A stretch of DNA of 41,318 nt from Cryomorphaceae bacterium (lineage in GTDB: Bacteria; Bacteroidota; Bacteroidia; Flavobacteriales; Schleiferiaceae). The translations under genes were made by a program, and so were the position numbers. Below, piece by piece: positions 36,511 to 41,318 of this stretch (within the stretch, counting starts at the first letter, position 1; the number at the start of each line of letters is the position of its first letter). The DNA is taken from the NCBI GenBank assembly GCA_017858515.1, contig JAFMBM010000027.1, forward strand, positions 1 through 41,318, in the 5' to 3' direction. Under the pieces are notes generated by a model. That model saw only the letters and a list, made by a program, of their open reading frames with translations. It ran no database searches and was not told the DNA's origin.

Positions 36511-36540
36511 CAAATGTAGCCTCTTTCCAGAATAATGCAA
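36511..36540 (-). promoter_or_regulatory. Promoter of tRNA-Leu
   Basis: On the - strand TTG (36540-36538), exactly 19 bases, then TACATTTG (36518-36511), 14 bases before the tRNA 5' end. It has the same -7 octamer and spacing as the tRNA-Glu promoter in this window and fits the Bacteroidota consensus. Confidence 0.75.
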
Positions 36541-36586
36541 TAGATAAATTAAAGATTTTAGTATATTATTTAACCCTTGGATTGGA

Positions 36587-36594
36587 TACCTTTG
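36587..36594 (+). promoter_or_regulatory. -7 box of the flavin reductase gene
   Basis: TACCTTTG matches TAnnTTTG and lies 19 bases before the ATG at 36614. I see no TTG at the normal -33 distance. Confidence 0.4.
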
Positions 36595-36613
36595 TGACCT
36601 TTGATTTTTAAGA

Positions 36614-37516
36614 ATGCTACGGATTTCCCCACAAGATATTGAAACACACGAATTACATCAATGGCTATTAGGATCCATTGGTCCTAGGCCCATAGCTTTT
36701 GCAAGTACGCTAGATGACAATGGTACTCCTAATTTGGCTCCATTCAGTTTTTTTAATGTCTTCAGCGCAAATCCTCCAATCTTAATTTTCTCTCCTGCTC
36801 GCAGAGTTCGAGACAACACCACTAAACATACTCTCGAGAATGTTTTAAAAACCAAGGAGGTAGTAATAAATGTGGTCAATTATTCCATCGTTGAGCAAAT
36901 GTCTTTGGCCTCCACGGAGTATCCTTTAGGTACGAATGAATTTCATAAATCTGGATTAACCGCCATCCCTTCTGAGCTCGTTGCCCCCTTTCGAGTAAAA
37001 GAATCTCCTGTTCAACTCGAATGCAAGGTAAATGATGTAATTGCTCTAGGGAATGCAGGTGGTGCTGGCAATCTTGTTATTTGCGAGGTGGTTTTAATGC
37101 ATATTAATCCGAATATTCTTTCCGATGACGGTAAGATAGATCCCTTCAAAATCGACCTTGTTTCAAGGATGGGTGGAGATTGGTATTGCAGAGCCCAAGG
37201 AGATAGCCTTTTTGAAGTGGAGAAACCCATTCGAAAGCTGGGAATGGGGGTTGATGCTTTGCCGAAATCCATAAGAGAGAGTTATATTCTGAGCGGCAAT
37301 GATTTAGGCAAACTAGGCAACACAGAAGCTTTGCCTAGCAGCATTGAAGTGGAAGAGTTTTTGAATCATCAAAGAATTCAAGCCATACTTTCATCTTCTT
37401 CAGATGGATTAGAAAGAAGGGAGCAGCTGCACGAATATGCGAAGGAACTCCTTACCAAAAATAAAGTTCAAAAGGCATGGAAAGCCTTAATGTGTGATTT
37501 AATAAATAGGAATTAA
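36614..37516 (+). CDS. Flavin reductase-like, FMN-binding split-barrel protein
   Basis: A 300-residue cytoplasmic protein. The N-terminal 200 residues match the flavin reductase family fold: LLGSIGPRPIAFASTLD, NLAPFSFFNVFSANPP (short pieces of the FMN-binding core), RDNTTKHTLEN and VVINVVNYS. Family members bind FMN and reduce flavins or act as flavoprotein oxidoreductases; the partner is unknown. The last 90 residues or so (from about GMGVDALPKSI) form a helical extension beyond the minimal domain, seen in Bacteroidota members. Its stop shares one base with the start of the DUF3127 gene. Confidence 0.85.
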   Translation: MLRISPQDIETHELHQWLLGSIGPRPIAFASTLDDNGTPNLAPFSFFNVFSANPPILIFSPARRVRDNTTKHTLENVLKTKEVVINVVNYSIVEQMSLASTEYPLGTNEFHKSGLTAIPSELVAPFRVKESPVQLECKVNDVIALGNAGGAGNLVICEVVLMHINPNILSDDGKIDPFKIDLVSRMGGDWYCRAQGDSLFEVEKPIRKLGMGVDALPKSIRESYILSGNDLGKLGNTEALPSSIEVEEFLNHQRIQAILSSSSDGLERREQLHEYAKELLTKNKVQKAWKALMCDLINRN

Positions 37517-37881
37517 TGGAAATATCTGGAAGAGTAAAAGCCGTTTTTGAAACGAAAGTAATTTCGCCAACTTTTCGCAAACGCGATTTGGTGTTAACTA
37601 CTGAGGAACAATACCCTCAACATATTTTAGTTGAGTTTATTCAAGACAAATCAGACCTTCTTGACAATGTTAAAGAAGGCGATAGCGTGAAGGTGTCTAT
37701 CAATCTGCGTGGAAGAGAGTGGCAAAGTCCTCAAGGCGAGACAAAATACTTTAATAGTATCCATGGCTGGAAGTTGGATGTAAATCCAAGCACTGCCGAT
37801 CATCATATGCCTTCTGATCAATCTGCCCCCTCTGCTGGAAGTTTTATCTCCGACGACTCTAGCGACGACCTACCCTTTTAA
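37516..37881 (+). CDS. DUF3127 protein, OB-fold-like with acidic SSB-like tail
   Basis: A 121-residue protein starting MEISGRVKAVFETKVIS, with HILVEFIQDKSDLLDNV and VSINLRGREW segments characteristic of DUF3127, a small Bacteroidota family with an OB-fold look. The first 90 residues or so form the domain. A Ser/Pro/Asp-rich linker leads to the end DDSSDDLPF, which resembles the acidic DDDIPF tip by which single-stranded DNA-binding protein recruits repair and replication partners. A role in nucleic-acid binding is inference. It overlaps the flavin reductase gene by 1 base; no terminator with a T-run is seen, only two hairpins just after the stop. Confidence 0.85.
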   Translation: MEISGRVKAVFETKVISPTFRKRDLVLTTEEQYPQHILVEFIQDKSDLLDNVKEGDSVKVSINLRGREWQSPQGETKYFNSIHGWKLDVNPSTADHHMPSDQSAPSAGSFISDDSSDDLPF

Positions 37882-38099
37882 TTCTTCAAAAAGAAGAATC
37901 TAGACTGAACGGGAAATCTTTTCTAATGGATCTCCCGTTCAATTCTTAAAGGCGCACTCATTCAGTTCGAATTTGATTCGGATGACAGACCCTCGATGGC
38001 CTGGAATAATAGGGCATGCCAGAATTTAACTTAAGCCCGCCATCTTAGAGACGCTTATTTACAAAGCGTAATCTTATGTAAATCAAAACCATAAGATAA
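37882..38099. other. Intergenic region with two hairpins
   Basis: attcttc/gaagaat (37881-37899, 5-base loop) starts at the last base of the DUF3127 stop codon. tgaacgggaaatc (37906-37918) pairs with gatctcccgttca (37929-37941) with one mismatch. Neither has a strong T-run, but together they probably mark the end of the transcript. The rest up to 38099 shows nothing further. Confidence 0.4.
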
Positions 38100-38267
38100 T
38101 CAGTCTTGATGACCCATTTCCTGAGCCTGCTGTCTCTTCAACTTTACCGCTTTTATCGCATCTGTTTCGTTGGCAGGACTTCCTTTACCCGAAGCCATGA
38201 ACCAAACAAGAAATGCTCCTGCAAGAAGGGGCAAGCTGAGGACTAAAACCATTATAAGTACTTCCAT
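38100..38267 (-). CDS. Small single-span membrane protein (55 residues)
   Basis: On the - strand the ATG at 38267 opens 55 codons to TGA at 38102-38100. The protein has an N-terminal hydrophobic segment (residues 2-24, with LVLSLPLLAGAFLVWF) and a charged, helix-prone tail (DAIKAVKLKRQQAQEMG). It starts 30 bases after the stop of the ABC permease on the same strand, so it is probably the last gene of that operon. I recognise no family; it resembles small assembly factors only in layout. Confidence 0.6.
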   Translation of the reverse strand: MEVLIMVLVLSLPLLAGAFLVWFMASGKGSPANETDAIKAVKLKRQQAQEMGHQD

Positions 38268-38297
38268 AAAGAATCTAATCTACTGAAAGGTACAGAA

Positions 38298-39350
38298 TTA
38301 AACCTTAGAATCAGAAGATCGAACATCGAGAATATCTCTCAGCCTATTTCCCAATACCATGAAGCTGAGTACGGTAACTAAGATAAGTACTCCTGGTGCA
38401 AGGGCTAACCAAACTTTATCCATAAGCATATAGGCATAATGGTCCTTGATGATTCCTCCCCAACTTGGAGTTGGTGGCTGTGCGCCTAAACCCAAAAAAG
38501 AAAGTCCACTCTCTACCAAAATAGCAGCCGCAAAATTGGCGGCAGACACAACAATTAGAGGTGCTAGAGTATTAGGCAAGACATGCTTTCTAAGTATATA
38601 AAGTGGGTTAAAACCCATTACTCTGGCAGCATCTACAAATTCCCTCTTAGAATAACTTAAAACCTCTCCTCTTACAATTCTAGCTACTTCTACCCACATG
38701 GTTAGTCCAATAGCTACAAATACCTGCCAAAAACCCTTCCCTAATGCAAGCGTTATAGCAATAACCAATAATAAGGTAGGCAGAGACCACACGACTTGTA
38801 TAAACCAAGAAATCAGCCGATCTATCCAACCACCATAATAACCGGCAAGAGCGCCTAAGGGTATTCCAACCAAGAGCGATATGAGAACAGACACAAACCC
38901 CACTGCCAAAGAAACCCTCGCTCCAATAATTAACCTACTCAATAAATCACGGCCATAGCGATCTGTACCCAGCCAATAGGTTCTATTGATAATTTTATCA
39001 TTTGGATTTTGGGTTATTTGCCAATTGTCCGCTTTGTCCTCCAGGCCAAATTTCAGATATGAAACACTTCCATCGCCAAACACTTTCATTTTAGCAATTA
39101 CAATTGCTTGTGGAACCTCCTTAATTCCAATCAAATATTTTGAAAGGGTTCCTTGAGTTGAAAAAGTAGAATCGTACAGTAAAAGGTGCTTTGTGCCCGG
39201 TTTACTTAGTGCAATAGATGGGAACATCTCATTGGCATCTACATATTTAACCGGTGCAATAACGTAGGCAATTATTGCTGAAAGCAACATAATACTGAGA
39301 AAAACAAGACTCCATTTAGAAATCGAGTTTTTCCAGATCATCCTAAGCAT
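38298..39350 (-). CDS. OppC/DppC-like ABC transporter permease
   Basis: A 350-residue inner-membrane permease of the peptide/nickel importer type. One N-terminal helix (about 15-33) is followed by an extended periplasmic segment (about 35-120), then the YWLGTDRYGRDLLSRL motif before the five-helix core. The coupling EAA-like loop is visible as EFVDAARVMGF with GxxxxxILRKHVLPN. Late motifs are SGLSFLGLGAQPPTPSWG and a C-terminal NRLRDILD. It normally pairs with an OppB-type permease and ATPases, which are not in the window. ATG 39350 is used; a GTG at 39356 would add two residues and abut the protease stop. It directly follows the tail-specific protease gene. Confidence 0.9.
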   Translation of the reverse strand: MLRMIWKNSISKWSLVFLSIMLLSAIIAYVIAPVKYVDANEMFPSIALSKPGTKHLLLYDSTFSTQGTLSKYLIGIKEVPQAIVIAKMKVFGDGSVSYLKFGLEDKADNWQITQNPNDKIINRTYWLGTDRYGRDLLSRLIIGARVSLAVGFVSVLISLLVGIPLGALAGYYGGWIDRLISWFIQVVWSLPTLLLVIAITLALGKGFWQVFVAIGLTMWVEVARIVRGEVLSYSKREFVDAARVMGFNPLYILRKHVLPNTLAPLIVVSAANFAAAILVESGLSFLGLGAQPPTPSWGGIIKDHYAYMLMDKVWLALAPGVLILVTVLSFMVLGNRLRDILDVRSSDSKV

Positions 39351-39356
39351 ATGCAC

Positions 39357-41318
39357 TTATATGGCTTGCACCAATTCCTTGGCCCAATACAAATACACAT
39401 CTTTGGCTAAATTCTTGTGCCATTGCTCCAATTCCTTTTTCTTATCGGGGTCTGCTGTTACTTCTTCCAAATCTGCAGCAATAAAGCCAACTGGAAAAGG
39501 CTGCTTCATCTTGTACATATTTCTAAAGGCCTTTGATTTAATATCTCTCTCCTTTTGCATTAAAGTATACGAAGATAAATCCAGGTCGATCTCTGTTTCC
39601 TCTCGTATTTCTGCCATGAAAGAGGCATGCATACGAATAGAATCTAGCAAGGTATAAGAAGCTAGTTCAGTTTTAATCTGACCAATTGCCTTATTGTATT
39701 TCGCAGCCCATTTATCGGCCTTATCAAATTTTGCTGGTGCTATCTCATCGTATTCTAAAGGATGGCGTTGATCCTTTTCTCCATACTCAATATCCATATA
39801 TGCATCGGGTAGGATAAGCTCGGGAATAACTCCTTTTAATTGTGTGGTACCACCATCGATTCTATAGTACTTCTGAATCGTAAGCTTTAAGGCACCCATT
39901 GGCTTTAAACTTGGATTGCGAACTGCTCGATCAAGAGATAAAATATTCTGAACCGTTCCCTTCCCAAAGGTAGTTTTACTTCCAACCACCACTCCTCTAT
40001 CGTAATCTTGGATGGCTGCAGCAAAAATTTCAGAAGCACTAGCGCTGAACTCATTAACCATGACAACCAAAGGACCCTCATAGGTTACCTTTCCATCGCG
40101 ATCAGATAAAATCTTGGTCTCCTCAACTGAAGATTTCACTTGTACCACAGGACCTTCATCAATAAAAAGGCCTACAATATCTACCACTGCCTGAAGAGAA
40201 CCTCCTCCATTATTTCGAAGATCAAGAATTACTCCATCTACATTCTCTTTCTTCAATTTTTCTAATTCCTTTCTAGTGTCCTCAGCACAATTCCGATTGG
40301 TATCGTCATAGAAGTCTACATAAAACTTAGGAAGACGTATATATCCAATCTTCTTACCATCCTCCTCGATTATCGCCGATTTAACAAAAGTGGCCTCCAA
40401 TTCTACAATATCACGAATAATGGGAACAACCTTTTTCGTTCCATCTAGCTTACGCACGGTCAGTCTTACTTCTGATCCTTTCTTACCACGTATTAATTTC
40501 ACTGCCTTTCGAACAGGCATTCCTACAACATCTACAGGCTCTTCATCGCCCTGTGCCACCTTTAAAATAGCATCTCCTACTTCCAACTCACCTTGCCTCC
40601 ATGAAGCACTACCTGAAATTACTTTATCTATGGTAATGAACTCTCCCTTTTGCAGTAGTTGAGCCCCAATCCCTTCAAATTGACCAGTCATTTCTACTTC
40701 AAAGGCTTCTTTCTGCTCAGGCGGGAAATACTCAGTATGAGGATCATAATAGCCTGTTATGGCATTTAAATAGATAGCTATCCAATCGTCTTCACGCATC
40801 TCTTCCAGCTCAGAAAACCATTCTTCATGTAGCTCCAATTCTTTCTTTCTGGATTCCTCTTCAATTTCAGCCAATGTTTTAATCACCAAAGTTGAATCTT
40901 GATCTTCCTGCCTTTTTTGTTGCTCTTCTAACTGATCATAAACCCTGCCGACCACACGACTTTTCAAATATTTTCGCCACTCATCCTTTAACTCAGTTGT
41001 TGTTTTTGCAAATTCACGCTTTTCAGCATCCGATTCGTACGATTCTTTTTTCTCTAATTCAAAAGGCACTGAAAGTATGTCTTTTACATAGGTGCGAGCC
41101 TCTTGCCTGCGTTGGAGTACAACCTCTGTACTGGCCTCAAACAAATCTATCTCTCCTGCCTTAATTTGATCGTCGATTTTCTTTTCGAACTTTTTTAATT
41201 TATCGATGTCACCTTTCAAAAGGAAACGCTTCCCGAAATCTAAATCTTCAATATATTCTTTGAAGACTATTTGGGAGAATTCGTCGTTCAACTCGCGTGG
41301 ACGAAAGTGGGCATTGTT
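39357..41318 (-). CDS. prc: Tail-specific protease (Prc/CtpA, S41 family), 5' end outside window
   Basis: A periplasmic serine protease that trims or degrades proteins from the C-terminus. The reading frame runs off the right edge (the last in-window codons read NNAHFRPREL before NDEF), so the signal peptide and start lie outside; the TTG at 41291 is internal. Parts in order: N-terminal helical domain (FKEYIEDLDFGKRFLL), PDZ domain (FEGIGAQLLQKG to VRLTVRK), then the catalytic core with GYIRLPKFYVDF, DLRNNGGG, nucleophile Ser in NEFSASASE and Lys in TTFGKGTVQ. A C-terminal DUF3340-like region follows. It shares an operon with the OppC-like permease, which starts 6 bases after its stop. Confidence 0.93.
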   Translation of the reverse strand, partial: NNAHFRPRELNDEFSQIVFKEYIEDLDFGKRFLLKGDIDKLKKFEKKIDDQIKAGEIDLFEASTEVVLQRRQEARTYVKDILSVPFELEKKESYESDAEKREFAKTTTELKDEWRKYLKSRVVGRVYDQLEEQQKRQEDQDSTLVIKTLAEIEEESRKKELELHEEWFSELEEMREDDWIAIYLNAITGYYDPHTEYFPPEQKEAFEVEMTGQFEGIGAQLLQKGEFITIDKVISGSASWRQGELEVGDAILKVAQGDEEPVDVVGMPVRKAVKLIRGKKGSEVRLTVRKLDGTKKVVPIIRDIVELEATFVKSAIIEEDGKKIGYIRLPKFYVDFYDDTNRNCAEDTRKELEKLKKENVDGVILDLRNNGGGSLQAVVDIVGLFIDEGPVVQVKSSVEETKILSDRDGKVTYEGPLVVMVNEFSASASEIFAAAIQDYDRGVVVGSKTTFGKGTVQNILSLDRAVRNPSLKPMGALKLTIQKYYRIDGGTTQLKGVIPELILPDAYMDIEYGEKDQRHPLEYDEIAPAKFDKADKWAAKYNKAIGQIKTELASYTLLDSIRMHASFMAEIREETEIDLDLSSYTLMQKERDIKSKAFRNMYKMKQPFPVGFIAADLEEVTADPDKKKELEQWHKNLAKDVYLYWAKELVQAI

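Noticed and set aside
36414-36611. A 65-codon + strand frame beginning beside the tRNA-Leu
   Set aside because: It reads through the antisense of tRNA-Leu and its promoter; the tRNA is unambiguous and the frame has no protein-like features.
41289-41291. TTG as the start of the tail-specific protease
   Set aside because: The frame stays open to the window edge with family-like residues (HFRPREL) before it, and a periplasmic protease needs a signal peptide.
1-41318. CRISPR array, prophage, insertion sequence or rRNA operon
   Set aside because: No regularly spaced direct repeats, transposase, integrase or phage structural genes, and no rRNA sequence were seen.

Overview
The window looks like a piece of a Bacteroidota chromosome, most likely from a marine or freshwater flavobacterial lineage (Flavobacteriales). 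The reasons are: AT-rich DNA; several promoters with the Bacteroidota-type -7 box TAnnTTTG; the eukaryote/archaeon-like prolyl-tRNA synthetase used by this phylum; a secreted hydrolase that ends in a domain resembling the type IX secretion sorting signal; a DUF3127 protein; and the gene orders tig-clpP-clpX and divIC-mutA-mutB-meaB. I see no insertion sequence, prophage, CRISPR array or rRNA operon. Most of the window is ordinary core genome with a few accessory islands.

Layout. 1-266: a block of inverted repeats without a clear gene. 267-2144 (-): secreted beta-propeller protein. 2145-2935: small or decayed reading frames. 2936-4363 (+): ArnT/PMT-like membrane glycosyltransferase. 4626-7267 (-): terminator, rpsT, tRNA-Glu, an unknown conserved-looking protein and proS. 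7317-9928 (+): lipoprotein plus FadL-like outer membrane protein. 10043-13297 (+): large secreted sortilin/BNR-repeat protein. 13327-15941 (+): 2-oxoglutarate/Fe(II) oxygenase translationally coupled to an ABC exporter. 15930-16064 (-): possible 44-residue ORF divergent from radC. 16088-19091 (+): radC, wecB (UDP-GlcNAc 2-epimerase) and an alpha/alpha-toroid protein of the type seen in polysaccharide loci. 19032-24546 (-): heavy-metal RND efflux system in two genes, the pump being fused to its own TolC-type outer membrane channel. 24714-30448 (+): divIC-like gene, methylmalonyl-CoA mutase mutA/mutB, its GTPase chaperone meaB and an SGNH hydrolase. 30543-31828 (+): thyA-folA. 31812-35100 (-): tig-clpP-clpX. 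35199-36314 (+): beta-barrel/SPOR envelope protein, followed by two strong terminators facing tRNA-Leu (-). 36614-37881 (+): flavin reductase and DUF3127 protein. 38100-41318 (-): tail-specific protease (cut by the window edge), OppC/DppC-like permease and a small membrane protein.

How the genes work together. The thyA-folA pair makes dTMP and recycles the folate. tig-clpP-clpX couples folding of new proteins with regulated proteolysis. mutA/mutB/meaB interconvert succinyl-CoA and methylmalonyl-CoA with B12. The CzcA-TolC fusion plus CzcB-like lipoprotein would build a three-part divalent-metal exporter from two polypeptides. wecB and the toroid protein point to surface-polysaccharide chemistry, but the rest of such a locus is not here. 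Many genes are packed with 4-nt ATGA overlaps. Several apparent upstream TTG/GTG starts were replaced by the first in-frame ATG, as noted per gene.

I did not find a convincing wholly new system. The best leads are the clpX terminator hidden inside the folA coding sequence, the pump-channel fusion, the SSB-like acidic tail on the DUF3127 protein, the wecB-toroid pair, the oxygenase-exporter pair, and the inverted-repeat block at the left edge.
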